Assembly (NCBI RefSeq): GCF_001411555.2
Contig: NC_049907.1
Coordinates: 5,030,243-5,094,242, forward strand
Length of the DNA stretch: 64,000 bases
Origin: Juglans regia
Taxonomy: Eukaryota > Streptophyta > Magnoliopsida > Fagales > Juglandaceae
Direction of reading: 5' to 3'
Each line of letters begins with the position of its first letter. Positions within the stretch are counted from its first letter, which is position 1. The notes beneath the pieces are model-generated. The model was not told the DNA's origin and made no database searches. It saw nothing but the letters and a program-made list of their open reading frames with translations. Positions 1 through 12,100 of this stretch are shown one piece after another. Position numbers and translations under genes: made by a program.

Positions 1-56
<56 letters not shown>
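1..56. repeat. (TC)n(AC)n compound microsatellite
   Basis: A run of TC dinucleotides passes directly into a run of AC dinucleotides. It starts at the window edge, so its full length is unknown. Confidence 0.95.
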
Positions 57-58
<2 letters not shown>

Positions 59-360
59 CCAGAGACACAGACACAGATGAGTGTGTGGGTTTGAACCTTT
101 TAATATGATAGAAGGTGTTGCAACGTTAGCTTGTGTGGCTTGAGATCCAGAAACTAGAGGGGACCAGATGAAGTACTCTCTTTATGCACAAACCCACACC
201 ATGTGTTTGTGTGCATACATGCACGTCCAAACTAGAATATGCAAATGGCAAATTGTGGTAGTTCATGCTTGTACAAGTGTTCAGCTTTCCTATAGGTCCT
301 GTTGGATGTGATCACCATGATTTGCTCCTCTAACTTCGGCAGTTTCCTGTTTTTGTAGAG

Positions 361-537
361 GTGGCACGACATGAAAGGCAAATGAAGAAAAGAAGGCAGA
401 GGTGGATTTGGGGTTCATGTGCTGCTGTGATCACCCTTGGCACTGCAGCCTTAGCATGGTCATATCTACCAAATGGAAGAGGATCATCTTCCTCCAATCA
501 TTTGCAGAATCCTGAGGGTAGTGATGCAGTTGAGTAA
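361..537 (+). CDS. Terminal exon of an unrecognised, probably tail-anchored protein (partial)
   Basis: A T-rich tract ending in TTTTTGTAG (to 358) looks like a 3' splice site. It is followed by an open frame of 58 codons ending in TAA at 535-537. The peptide has a strongly basic stretch (KKRRQRW) and then a hydrophobic segment of about 20 residues (from IWGSCAAVITL to AWSYL). It ends in a short polar serine-rich tail (RGSSSSNH). That is the layout of a C-terminal membrane anchor. The upstream exons would lie to the left of or within 1-358, where I see no convincing coding sequence, so the gene is probably cut by the window edge. I do not recognise the family. The exon could be chance, but the acceptor, frame and membrane-anchor pattern agree. 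Confidence 0.4.
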   Translation: MARHERQMKKRRQRWIWGSCAAVITLGTAALAWSYLPNGRGSSSSNHLQNPEGSDAVE

Positions 538-699
538 GCGGTGGTCAATCAATTAGTAACTTGGATAACATGTCATGGAAGGAAAGAAAAAGGTCACATA
601 ATACACCTTGTGGGCATTGTCTCTTTTATCATTTGATTTTCCTGCACACAGTGGTTTTATACCTACAAAGATAATCTAATTTGGTGCCCTTTGCTACTG

Positions 700-3284
700 A
701 TATGAAAGGTGATAGATCATGAAATGGATTAGGTTTTTTTTATCGAAATCATGATTTCGAGCACAAGGTTGCCTATTTAATAATATTTTTGACAAAAGCA
801 ATGCGTAGAAGGGAATTGACTGAATCCCCTTGTATATATGAATGTGTCCGGTGTACGACTCCGCGCAACCTCGATTACTTCATTCTTACTTGTCATCATT
901 GTGGTATTTTTGGTCATAAAAGATCATATTGCTTTAACTTGAATAAAGTGAAGAAAAATAGAAGTGAAAGAAAACTAAAAAAGAAGGAAAAGATTCTAGA
1001 AAATCAAGTTGATGAGATGAGTCAACAAATCACCTTCATAACTCTAAAGTTTGGTGAACTAGCAGAATTTTGACTTCACAATAAAGAAAAGTTCATACAA
1101 ATTGGTGTTGATGAAAATAATAGGCCAAAATTTAAAGCATAGTGGATGGTCAAAGAAGATGTTCTATCACATTAATTGATAGGACACTTGCATGTTCTTG
1201 CATTCCTTGCATTTCATTTTAGTAGTTTAGGACAAACATTTTATTTTTCTGTTTTATAATTCTGTTTTGCTTCATGTTTCTGTTTTTTTCAGTTTTATAT
1301 AAGAAAAAATAAAATATAAAAATTAGTTTGATTGGTTTAAGTTTTTTTTTTTTTTTTTTTTTTAAATGCATGTTTGATATGACAAAGTTTGAACACTTGT
1401 GTTCTCACATGGTAAATTTTTGAACTTATGCATCTTTTTACTTTGAGCAGTTCACTTTGTGCATACTAACCCTATGAGTCATCTTGACAAAGTTCATTTA
1501 CAAAACACTGTAAGAAGCTTATGTGTATGCACCTCATAATTAAATATTGAGATGCTCACCATAGAGGGAGTTCATGCCTTGAATTGACTAATACTAGTTG
1601 AACCTAGTACAATAATAAAGAGATCTCCACTTGCCAAACACAAAGAGTTGATCCATATAGAAAAAGTTGGTGTTTAATCATTGCAAAAAAATACAAACAC
1701 CGTACACGGATCTACCCCCTTAAGTTCTTATAGAAATAATCGTTGCTCTAATCATTATAGAAAAAGATGAGCAACAAACATAAACACAAAAAGGGGATTG
1801 TGCAAACTAGTGTTTGGAGGAAATGTTCATATATCTAGGCCCTAGTATAAAGTTTAACTTTTAAGGTGAGTAAAAACTCTTGTGAGCATTTATAAGAAGT
1901 AAAACATTCATAAATAAAGGTTTCAAAAATATATTGAAGAAAAAAGATATAAAAGTGATATGATGTAAGGTTACTCACTCACACACTCGCACATTGATGA
2001 TCTTAAGAGGAGTGGACATCTATAGTGATTGTTGCAAATAAGAGGATGTACTCTATTGAATTTATTTTGTGAGTGACATTATGCTTGAACTAAGATGTAT
2101 TTAGACATGTTACTTACTTCACTATTTATGTATAAAAAACTAAAATTCTTTTTTTTTCTATTTTTTTACTTCATTTTTTTTTATGAACAAAGTGATAAAA
2201 ATATAAAATATAATTTTTGATTGGGTAAGTGTTGGATGTTGGTTTAAGTCTGGGACTTGGTTTCTGATATATTGGCATAAGTTCCAGTGGTGGGTCTCTG
2301 TTTTGTTTCTAAGTCCCAATGGGACTCTAAGGCACAGAGCACGTGCACAATCCTTAGTCACTTAAGTGACTTAAGTCACATGCCCAGCCCCCGAGTTGAT
2401 TTATCTAAATCTTCCGATACACATCTCACGGCACTCTATATACACAAGCTGTATCATTCCTCATCTCTTCCATATCTTCTACGATTTACTTGGGAGAAAT
2501 ACTTGGGTCTGAGTTTCTTGACTAAAGGCTCTCCATCACGGATTCATGGTAAAATTTTGAGTTTATTCAAATCACTCTCTCCTTACAATTCTAGGTTTCG
2601 GCACATCAATATTTGAAAATTGAGATTTTGATTGTTAATTTTTTATGTTGAGGCTACGATTTTGATTGGACATAGTGGGCATTGACATAGTTGATCATAT
2701 GAGAGTATTTTATTCATGTATTGAGGACGATTTTTTGTGAGTTATGTGATTATACATTTCAGTTTTATCTCAGTACATACCAAGTGTTTGTTTTTATGTC
2801 GCAACCAAGCTACTTCATTCATTTGTTATGATTTTACTTGCATTCATGCTCATACATCAAATGCATTTAATTCATAAAAAGTTTAGACACGTGGGAGTTA
2901 TGAGTCTTGTCAGATTAATGACAAAAAGGGAGAGAGATATATTGGAATATTGATTTACTTCGGATATTATGAAATTCGTATTGTGAGTTTTAAGGGGAGT
3001 TTGAGTAAGTGTATTGTTGAGGGGGAGTTGAATGAATTTTTATTATTCTGATTAATAAAGTTTAATATTGAGGGGGAGAACTAATATATGAATATAATTC
3101 AACTCCAAGACTAGAACATGCTTAGATTTTAAATCTTGTGAAATTTAATCTTAGTCATTGTTCTATGTCATTATTTTTTGCCTGAAATCTCTACTCGGTC
3201 TCTTGGTCTACTGTTTGTGATGTTGATAGGTTTTTATTACATTCATTAAGTTGGTTTTATCACCAATCCGCCAAAGGGGGAGAT
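700..3284 (+). mobile_element. Decayed SIRE-like Copia retrotransposon, internal part
   Basis: The stretch 789-1073 encodes a 94-residue remnant with a CCHC zinc knuckle (C-x2-C-x4-H-x4-C, CHHCGIFGHKRSYC) followed by a lysine-rich coiled segment, as in the gag region of SIRE/Maximus-type Copia elements. Around 2915-2945 a GACAAAAAGGGAGAGA tract, then GAGGGGGAGTT at 3020 and 3070, resemble the purine-rich pre-LTR region of that lineage. The stretch ends in a polypurine tract AAAGGGGGAGAT (3273-3284). Protease, integrase and RT are not recognisable, so most of pol is deleted or decayed. The left border is not visible. Confidence 0.5.
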
Positions 3285-4381
3285 TGTTGATGTAAAAGTT
3301 TGTTGGTTAGGATTATATGACTATGGCCTATTTGAATTATTAGATGAATGTAATTTTTCTTTATTTTTATCTATAAATATTTAAATTCAAAGATAAATAG
3401 ATTAATAGATAAAGGTTTGCCTTTATATTTATCTATGAATATTTGAATTTTAAGAGAAGTAGTTAAATAGATAAAGGTTCAAATGACTTTTGATCAAGAT
3501 TGAATATTCGAAAAGATAGAAGATATCAAGTGATCTGGATAGAAGATTCAAAAAGAAGATATCAAGTAGAAATAATTTCGAACTATCAAGAAGTTATTCA
3601 GAACAAAAACTGAACAGAAATCAGTTACTGCAGAGAATAGTTATCGCGACATGTCAGCAATCTATCAGGAAACGTCTTTGCGACAGATTTTATCCATCAG
3701 CAGAATCCTACTGAAACTAGAACTCTTTCCAGATAGTTTATTTAAGGGATTCTACTGGTTAAGATTTTGATTGTTTTAGATCGACATATGTTGTAGAGCA
3801 CTTTCTAGTGCATTGTTTGGTGAGAAAATTCCTTCGTGAATTTTCATATGTGTGATCTCTCTTTGAGTGTGATCATACTTCGAGCGTTGCTGATCGTGTG
3901 ATTGAACTTCAACCCCTAGAGTTCTAGGAAGAAAGGTAATATTTGAAGATCGCCAGAGGTTCTGATTGCTACTGCAGTAGAAGACAAACGGGTCGTTTGT
4001 CTGGGCAAGTAAGAGAGTCAAATTTTAAAGGTTTTGTAATTAATAAGTACTTGTAATTGATTTTCAAATAATAAGATTGACTTTCCTGAGTTTGGCTGCC
4101 CCATAGGATTTTACCTTTAAAGAGTTTTTTAAAGAGTTTCCATTCGATGCCAATCTAAGTGTTATGCAATTTATTTTATGTTATTGTTTAATTATTAAAT
4201 TAATTGCATGCTTGAATACTAACCAATTTGTTGAGTGAATTGGTAGATATTTCCGCTGCATTACAGAGGTACTTGAGTAATTTCATATTTGTTTTGCAGT
4301 TGTTTTTATTTTTATAAATAAGAATTATCATAAGAGGTGATATAGCATGCAAATACTTCTTACAATGCAAATATTTCTGCA
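3285..4381 (+). repeat. Probable 3' LTR of the decayed Copia element
   Basis: TGTTGATGTAAAAG begins immediately after the polypurine tract at 3273-3284, as a 3' LTR should. The text TTTGGCTGCCCCATAGG and the T/A-rich tail are LTR-like. No 5' LTR copy is in the window to compare with. The right border (a CTGCA just before a MITE) is a guess. About 1.1 kb would suit a SIRE-type LTR. Confidence 0.4.
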
Positions 4382-4386
4382 ATTGT

Positions 4387-4600
4387 CTCGTTTGTTTTTA
4401 CAATCATTCACATTTCATCTCATCTTATCTAATCATTACAATTTTATTAAATTCTTATACAAAATAAAATAAACAATTCAATTTTTTTAAATCTCAAAAG
4501 AAAAATAATATTAAAAAAATATATTCTAACAATATTTTATTTAACTTTTAATTTTTATATTAACTCATCTTATCTCATATCATCTGTGAAAACAAACGAG
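4387..4600. repeat. MITE, GGTCTCGTTTG family, copy 1
   Basis: The left end CTCGTTTGTTTTTACA pairs with the right end TGTGAAAACAAACGAG as a terminal inverted repeat. The inside is AT-rich with TTCAATTTTTTTAAAT and AATAATATTAAAAAA motifs shared with copies at 4944, 14833, 27451, 29394 and 53322. TTGT flanks both sides (4383-4386, 4601-4604). It is non-coding. Confidence 0.75.
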
Positions 4601-4943
4601 TTGTTCAAAAAGAAAATCCCATCAAATTACAATAGTGGCATTTACTCTTGTAGTAGTTCCACTCTTGATGCTATAACAGAGGAGAAAAAAGACTGAAATA
4701 TGGATGTGCTTCAATTTGAATTACTCGCGTTTTACAGAAAAACTTTGGTATGTGTCTGCCATTGGTTAAAAGTGATTTATTTATCTTTTCTATTTTATGA
4801 TTTTGGTAATTGAATAATATTACTTGTAACTCCATCAATTTAACCTTCACGTAGCACTAATTCAGCAGACATGCATCGGTATGAAAAAAATAAAAGAATA
4901 GGAAGAAACCAGAAGCGTAGAAAAAGATACATGAAGACTGGTG

Positions 4944-5120
4944 TAGAGTTGAGTTCTAATAAGTTGAGACGAAAGTTAAAAAGTTGAAAATAAAATATTA
5001 TTAAAATATTATTTTTTAATATTATTATTATTTTAAGATTTGAAAAAATTTAATTGTTTATTATATTTTATATGAAAATTTAAAAAAATTACACTAATAA
5101 AATGAGATGAAATAAAAAAA
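4944..5120. repeat. MITE, GGTCTCGTTTG family, degraded copy
   Basis: This copy shares the internal body of the family (GTTGAAAATAAAATATTATT, TTTGAAAAAATTTAATTG, AAATTTAAAAAAATTA and a terminal GAGATGA motif). The terminal inverted repeats are not clear. Confidence 0.5.
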
Positions 5121-5249
5121 AAATTATGTATCCAAATCGACAAATCTCATAACAAATCGATATTAGCAACAAGAAATACCGTAAGGTTCACTTTATGCAT
5201 GATCTCAATCACCATATGAACAAAATACCATAGTCTATAATTTGGCCTA

Positions 5250-5910
5250 GCCCACTGGGCCATCATTAGGCATTAGGCATTAGGCATTAGGGACAAGAAG
5301 ATAAACAAGAAATAGACAATGAGGGACATGAGAGCATACAAGTGTTAGAAGGGTCAGAGGGAAAGTAGGAAGAGAAGAGAAGCTGGTACACGCAAAAGGG
5401 TCAGGTCCCATCACTGCAGGCTGACACACGCAACAAGGAGATATATAAAAAGCCTTCTACCAGATGACAAAATCACTCTCTCTCTCTATTAGATCTTTTT
5501 CTTATTCTTTAGCAACCTCTTGAGGAAGACAACATCTCCAACAGAAAGAGCTACAACCTTCTTTGTATAATGAGATATGAGGGACCATTAGACTGTAAGC
5601 AAATATATTATAGTGGAAACTCTCATTCCTAAACTCTGGTGGACGTAAGCCAGGTGCCGAACTACGTAAATTTTGGTGTTCATCTCTATTTATTTTCTAT
5701 GCACTTATTTTTTATTCATCGCCATGGACGTATACATCGACACCGTATAGCTGCACAGGAATACTGTCGAGGGCTCCAAATAACATCGATCAAAGTCTAG
5801 TGAGTCGAGAATAACTATTTCTCTCATTTTGGCCTGTTGTGCGATATATATAGCATCAATACTACCGCTGGAAACATTCAAGCAACTTTGCCTGTTAGGA
5901 AACTATATAT
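5250..5910 (+). repeat. Probable solo LTR of a Gypsy-type element
   Basis: The block has an LTR promoter layout: TATATAAAAAG at about 5440, then a CTCTCTCTCTC leader, then text near 5595-5670 (CTGTAAGC, GTGGACGTAAGCCAGG, TGCCGAACTACGTAAATTTT) typical of the R/U5 part of plant Gypsy LTRs. A poly(GACA)-like promoter region precedes it. I see no matching LTR or gag-pol nearby, so it is called solo. The borders are approximate. Confidence 0.5.
5262..5292. repeat. (ATTAGGC)n short tandem heptamer
   Basis: Four successive heptamers ATTAGGC, ATTAGGC, ATTAGGC, ATTAGGG. The unit is one or two bases away from the plant telomere unit TTTAGGG. Most likely it is local slippage in the LTR. Confidence 0.7.
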
Positions 5911-5928
5911 ATATATATATATATAATA
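5904..5928. repeat. (TA)n microsatellite
   Basis: An uninterrupted TA run just upstream of a short open frame. Confidence 0.9.
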
Positions 5929-5943
5929 ACTTGAAGGCAACCC

Positions 5944-6156
5944 ATGTCTGAATTGGTTGAAGTGAAAGTGAAAGGAGCATCTGCAGCTAGATGGTGGCCT
6001 GCTGAAGTACCACAGGTATGGAAGGGCAAATTCGAGCACTGTGAGTTCAAGACCTACCAATACCATCTTCAATTGAAGATAAATCGGTGTAAAGTATGCA
6101 CTCTCTATAGCTTTGATGAAATTTTCGAGCCCATTGCCAATGTTCCTCATCCGTAA
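5944..6156 (+). other. Unrecognised 70-codon open frame, possible gene remnant
   Basis: ATG at 5944 opens 70 codons (starting MSELVEVKVKG) to a TAA at 6154-6156. Codon use and composition look more protein-like than the surrounding AT-rich DNA, and similarly balanced sequence runs on past the stop to about 6260. I recognise no domain. It follows directly on the Gypsy-like LTR, so it could be retrotransposon-internal sequence, a pseudogene fragment or chance. No splice sites were assigned. Confidence 0.2.
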
Positions 6157-6159
6157 CCC

Positions 6160-8816
6160 ATTAAGCTACTTGGAAATGGAAAGAGTTGAAGCCCAGTTTT
6201 CGGAGCTGATTTGTGAACTGTTGCAGAGCCTGCCAAAGGGTTTGGTAGAGTTCATGGGCCTGTCATATTATATATAGAGTACAGAAGCAGGCATTGCAAG
6301 ACATCTTTGTTTGTTTTCATTGAGGGGTCGGAGCCATCTACAAACGTAAGGGGCATGCATGGTTAATTGCCTCGTGAGGTTATTCATTTGCAGTGAACTG
6401 ACCAGACATCCCATGTCACATGTCGGAAGAGATTCAGATCCTCAAATCTCTCTCTCTCTCACTTTTTTTTTTTTTTTTTTAAGCCAGCAAGTGAACTTCA
6501 TTAATATTAGAAAAGATGATACATGATGAGAAGGTGAAGATCCTCAACAAATACTCAATTACAATAACCACATTGCAATGATGAAAAAAAGGATGAAAAA
6601 AAAAGGTTATGGTACCAATTTCTTAATCCTTACCCTTACCTTACAAAGATAGTTCTGTCTTAAAAAACAGTTTGTTGATAAGCCACAACTAGAGGTGGTG
6701 TAAGCGGGTGCGTTGCAGTCAGCTGCCTTGAGATGTTTTTTGAAAAGACCTGTAGTCATTTTTCAAGATCATTAGCTAAGAAAAATGATAACATAATAGG
6801 AAAATCGATATTAAAATGAAAAATCTGTGATGGAACAAAAGTCTTCTCGTGCCTCTGTATTGGCACTTGTGGGCCACACACCGGTGGTTTGGAGGTGAGG
6901 TGGGTCCAATTAAAAGATTGGGAGGTGGGGGATCCACTGGTACCGCACGTGTTGCCGGCAGAGGTGTCAGGATGAGGCGGCGTGTGAAGCCCATGCGCGG
7001 AAAGAAGCCGTCGCATGTGTCGGCATGTGGGCAACGCACGATCTTTTTGGCACAATTCCGCGTTGTCCCGGTAGATGAACGACTAAGGAGTAACGTGGTG
7101 GGATGCGTGTCGACTGATGGTAGCCAAAGTGTGATAGACTAAGAAAAATTGAAACAGTAGAAAGAAGAGGAAAAAAAACTAGCATATTAACATCTAGGTA
7201 GCAAAAATGAAAAGGAACAATAGAAGGAAATGAGGGCCAAAGGCTATCACGAAGATCAGCATGAGTTTTTTTTTTTCTAGGGAGAAGTCATACCTTCTCT
7301 TTCTAAAAAATATTTGAATGACCAAGTCAGCTCAAATCTGCAAATCTCTACTTATGTTAGTACAAAGTAATAATATCGAGGCCAAAATAATAAAAATAAT
7401 AATACTCACATAATATATTTTATAATATATATTATAAAATAAAATTATTTTGATAAAATAAAATTATTTTGATAAATTAATTTATAAAAATAATATTCTT
7501 TTTAAAATATTATTATGTAAAATATTATAAAAAATACGTGCATTTATTATTTTTTTAATAATAATATATAACAATAATAATTCTTGGTGTTGATGATGAT
7601 TTACCAAGAAAAGAAAAAGAAAAAAGAAGTAGGGGGGTTGGTGAAAGTGGAGGAAGATGAGTACCTAAACTATTTATTGATTCTTTAATAAATCATCAGT
7701 GTCAAGGAATCTGAATGAATCGAAATTAAGGATTGTCGGCAATGTCTATTTTCGTAGGTTTTCAAATTCTATGGTGTCTATTTAATTTCCTCTTGATCTT
7801 ATTTCCCGTACGGAGTGGTTTTGTCTATTTCTTCCTCCCTGTGATCTAACCAAACAGATGCCACGAAAGCTCCATTCGAACATACTATTTTTGTTTCATT
7901 CAGGTTCAGATTAATACTTAGGGTCCGTGGATAGTGATATGAGATAAATTGAGATGACTTGTAAATAATGGTGAAAGTATTAATCAAAATTAAATGAAAT
8001 GGGTCTGTACCAGATGGGCTCTTAGTTCTTTGATGACATTATATTACAGAAAAGATGGATCCAATAGTTATATATATTATTCAAAGCATTTTACGACAAA
8101 AAGAAAATCAAAGAATTACATAGATTTTTTTTAATAAAATATCATAAACCAGAGACTGCAAATTGCCATACGTTGTGACAAGTTTTAATAGTTTAACGTT
8201 TATTTTCCAAGTAAAGAAAGAAAAACACCCCACCAAATAAGAAGCATAAAGCTATAAAATGCAGCACCTGCACAGATTCAGCAAAGCACTAAAAATCAAA
8301 AAGAGAGAAGGAACAGACATAGCGATAGCGTCTGAGATTTGTGGAACCCCATCACAGATTCACAGAAAAGAGACCATGTGTAAGAGCATTAGAAGCTGCT
8401 CCTCACATGGCTTTAACTATCACATGCCCCACGAAGTTCTGACGCGTAGTAGAATAGACAGAGACATCAAATACTCAAAGCAATACAAGTCACTCAAAAC
8501 TCGTGAGCGTGCAAGCCATGTATAATTTGCACAACAAATAAACACTTTTTTTTTTTTTTTTTGGTTTCTGTTCCTATGCAATAAATGAGTTTATTTAAAA
8601 GATTTCACCAGCTCGACTACAATGTTGGGAGAAAAGTTAAAGATAATAATGTTTTTAACTTTGCATGGGAGGCCAGGGGCCATCTTTTCTCGGCTTTTTC
8701 TGTTGCTTTTTCACAGGTTTGGTTCTTGGAATAGAATACCTAAAGTGATATTGGAATCCAACGACTGTAAAACAATGAGCTTTTGACCTTCGAGCCTGTT
8801 CTAGAGTAGTTGGGTA
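6160..8816. other. Intergenic, no supported gene
   Basis: A T18 run at 6463-6480, followed by text like a reversed polyadenylated 3' end, may mark an old retroposon on the minus strand. 6850-7090 is GC-richer than its neighbours and has overlapping frames on both strands with no recognisable protein. 7380-7580 is very AT-rich. 7917-7995 holds a truncated copy of the GGTCTCGTTTG MITE (GGTCCGTGGATAGTGATATG). I see no gene. Confidence 0.5.
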
Positions 8817-9092
8817 TGTTAGAAGAAGAAGAATTCATGAAAAACTTCTCTGATTCTCATTCAAGGAATTAAGGTGTATTTATACACGAATGTGAGAAAT
8901 AAAAAATAGAATTATTTACATTAACTTGGGACAAATTCCTAACAATTTTTTCTATTGTTATCTTCTAGAAGATGCTTTGCTGTTGGTTGTAACGACACTA
9001 ATGAGTGGCCTCACTGACCTGCTTTGGTTGTACTACACGTCCTGCCTTCCAGCTGTTTGTCTAAAGTTGAAATTGGGTTTGTTATTCTGATA
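8817..9092 (-). repeat. 3' LTR of Copia A
   Basis: This is a direct repeat of 13250-13526. On the plus strand both begin TGTTAGAAGAAGAAGAATT and end TTATTCTGATA. In element orientation the LTR runs from TATCAGAATA to TTCTTCTAACA. Confidence 0.9.
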
Positions 9093-9136
9093 TGCCCCCT
9101 CGAGTCCAATGGAGTTTCTACTACATTGAGACTCAT

Positions 9137-12100
9137 TCAAAGATGCTGAAAGTTATCCGCAACTAGCGGTTTTGTCAAAACGTCTGCTATTTGATCATGA
9201 AAGTTGCAAAAAGAGACTTGTAACTTGTAAGGACTTGGCTGCTACACGGTCCCTAACGAAATGGAAATTGATGTCCATATGCTTCGTCTTGGAATGAAAA
9301 ACTAGGTTGACTTAGAGGTATGTGGCTCCCAAGTTGTGGCACCATAGAGTAGGAGCTTGTGAAAGAGAAAAACCAAGGTCTCGAAGCATGGTCTGAAGCC
9401 AGATAGTTTCGGCAGCCGCAGAAGCAAGGGACTTGCACTTGGCTTCAGTAGAGGATCGTGCAACCGTGCTCTGCTTCTTGGAGCTCCAAGAGATCAAATG
9501 AGAACCCAGATAAATAAAAAAGCCACCAATTGATCTCATGTTCTCAGGACAACCTCCCCAGTCAGCATCACTATAAGTTTGAAGATGTAGGCCACGTTGA
9601 GGTTTGAATAGCAACCTGAAATTGATAGCTCCTTTGACATATAGAAGCACCCTTTTGACAGCACTCCAGAGAGAAGTTTTTGGTGAGTGTATGAATTGAC
9701 AAATCTTATTCACTGCAAAGAAGATATATGGTCTTGTTAGAGATAAATACTGGAGGCCACCAACTATATTGCGGTATAGAGTTGCATCTTCAAATTCAGG
9801 AGAATCGTGTTTTGGCAACTTAAGGGAGGCAGCCATTGGAGATGAAATAGGTTTAGCAAAGAGCATGTGACTTCTGGAGAGTAAAGCTTTGATGTATTGC
9901 TGTTGTGACAGAATTAACCCAGTCTAAGTATAATCAACTTCAACACCAAGGAAATAGGAAAGATGTCCTAAATCCTTCACGAGAAAAGCATGGCCCAAGT
10001 CATGGATGAGGTTGTCAAGGGCAGATTGTTGAGAGACGTTGTGATGACTATGTCATCTACATACAAAAGAAAATAAATGTGTATTTAGAATGCTATAAAA
10101 TAAAAAGTGAAGGGTCTGCTTTTGATGAGTTGAAGCCATAGTCCAATAGCCATGAAGAGAAGACAGTTGAGCAAACCATGCCCTTGGGGCTTGTTTGAGC
10201 CCATGGATTGCTTTGTGTAATTTACAAATGTAGTTCGGATGCACCAGATCCACAAAACCCTGAGGTTGCTGCATATAAACTTCATTAGACAAATTACCAT
10301 GTAAAAAGACATTTTGAATATCAAGTTGTCTTGATGGCCAAGCATGAATAACAGCAATGGAGATTATTAATCTGATAGTAGAGGGCTTTACAACTGAGTG
10401 TAATCCAACCCATGTTGCTGATGATAACCCTTTGCGACTAATCTTGCTTTCCTTCGTTCAAATGACCCATCAACTTGAGTTTTGGTTCTATACACCCAAC
10501 GACAGCCAAGAATGTTGGCCGTGGGTGTAGGAGGAACTAGACTCCAAGTTTGATTTTGTTGCAAAGCCGTAAATTCATGATGTATAGCTTCCCACCATTC
10601 AGGAAATTTGGTAGCTGCAGAAAAATTAGAAGGCTCATCAAGAAATATAAGAGAAGCAGTGAAACAATACCGAGAGGAGTATGGTACAGTCCCATCTATA
10701 AATATTCGGGACCTTGTGGAATTTGTTTGTGCACCTATTATAATGGGAGAGCGAGGAGGAATAAGCGATGAAGGAGGATCTGGGTTCGTAGAAGGAGTAT
10801 TTGACGGGAGAGAAGTTGCAGAAGAAGAAAACAGGGGCGAGGTAGACAACAGTATGGAAGGAAAATGAGCTGAAGGAGAATGAGTGGAAGGAGTTGGGCT
10901 CGGTCCAGGGCCAAGCCCAAGAAGAGAGGGTTGAAAAATAGGCAACAAAACTGTTGGATTTATGAGAGGGTGAGAAGATGAAGTGGGCCGTGATTTAGAA
11001 AATGGAAAAGAAGACTCGTTAAAAACCACATCCCGTGAAATGTAGAGTCTATTTGTTGTCAAGTCAAGGCACTTGTAGCCTTTGTGAGATGAGTTGTAGC
11101 CCAGAAACAAGCATGAAACGGATTTGAAAGCAAATTTGGGTAAAAGATAAGATCTAATATTTGGCCAGCATTCACAACCAAACACTTTTAGGAATTTATA
11201 ATCAGTTTCACAATTGTGAACAAGAAAATGTGGTGTTTGATTGTTGATGGTAGGAGATGGTAAAATATTAATCAGGTAAACGACAGTTTCAAAGGCTTCA
11301 GCCCAATAAGTGAATGGTAAGGATGAGTGTGCCAACAAGGCAAGGCCCGTCTCAACAATGTAACGATGTTTTCTTTCAATAAGCCTATTTTGTTGATGAG
11401 TGTGAGGGCATGAAAGCCGATGTGTGATTCCAAATTTTTTACATATTTGAGTTAGAGGTTTAAACTCACCTCCACCATCAGTTTGAAGAATAAGAAGTTC
11501 TGAGTTAAAAAGGTGTTCAATATATGGCAAAAAAGTGCTAAAACCGAAACAACATCTTATTTGAGTTTCAATGGGAATAGCCAAGTATAGCTTGTGTATT
11601 GATCCATAAAATAGAGATAGTATTTAAAACCCAACCGAGAAACATAAGGGGCTGGCCCCTAAATATCAGCACAAACTAGTTGAAGAGGACGAGAATAAGT
11701 AGTTTGACTATTACAAAATGGTAATTGATGGGCCTTAGCTAGAGGACATTCTGGACAAAAAAAACTTTGAATCAAAAGAAGAAACAGGTAGTCACTTTTC
11801 TTGTAGAACCCGTGAGACAAGATTTAGTGAGGGATGACCAAGCCTTCGGTGCCATTGAGTCGTTGTTGTTCTTTCACCAAGATGAATGGTTGGACTTTGT
11901 GGTTGTGTTGGCTTGAAAGGAAAAATATAGAGGCCATTACATGTTGGCCCTGTGAAGAGTACCTTTTTTGTCTTGTTGTCCTTCACAATAAAATGAGAGG
12001 AGTGAAATTTAAAATAACATGAATTGTCAATGCAAAAACATAGAACAGAGACAAGGTTATTGGTAATATCTGGAACATGTAATAAATTACGAAGATAAAA

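Noticed and set aside
2287..2616. 109-codon open frame on the plus strand
   Set aside because: No domain, and it lies in decayed retrotransposon sequence. Its start overlaps a frame on the other strand; most likely chance.
6756..7185. Overlapping open frames on both strands in a GC-richer patch
   Set aside because: Five mutually overlapping frames with no family features; base composition alone explains them.
10550..10868. Plus-strand frames opposite Copia A integrase/RT
   Set aside because: They are antisense shadows of the retrotransposon pol on the minus strand.
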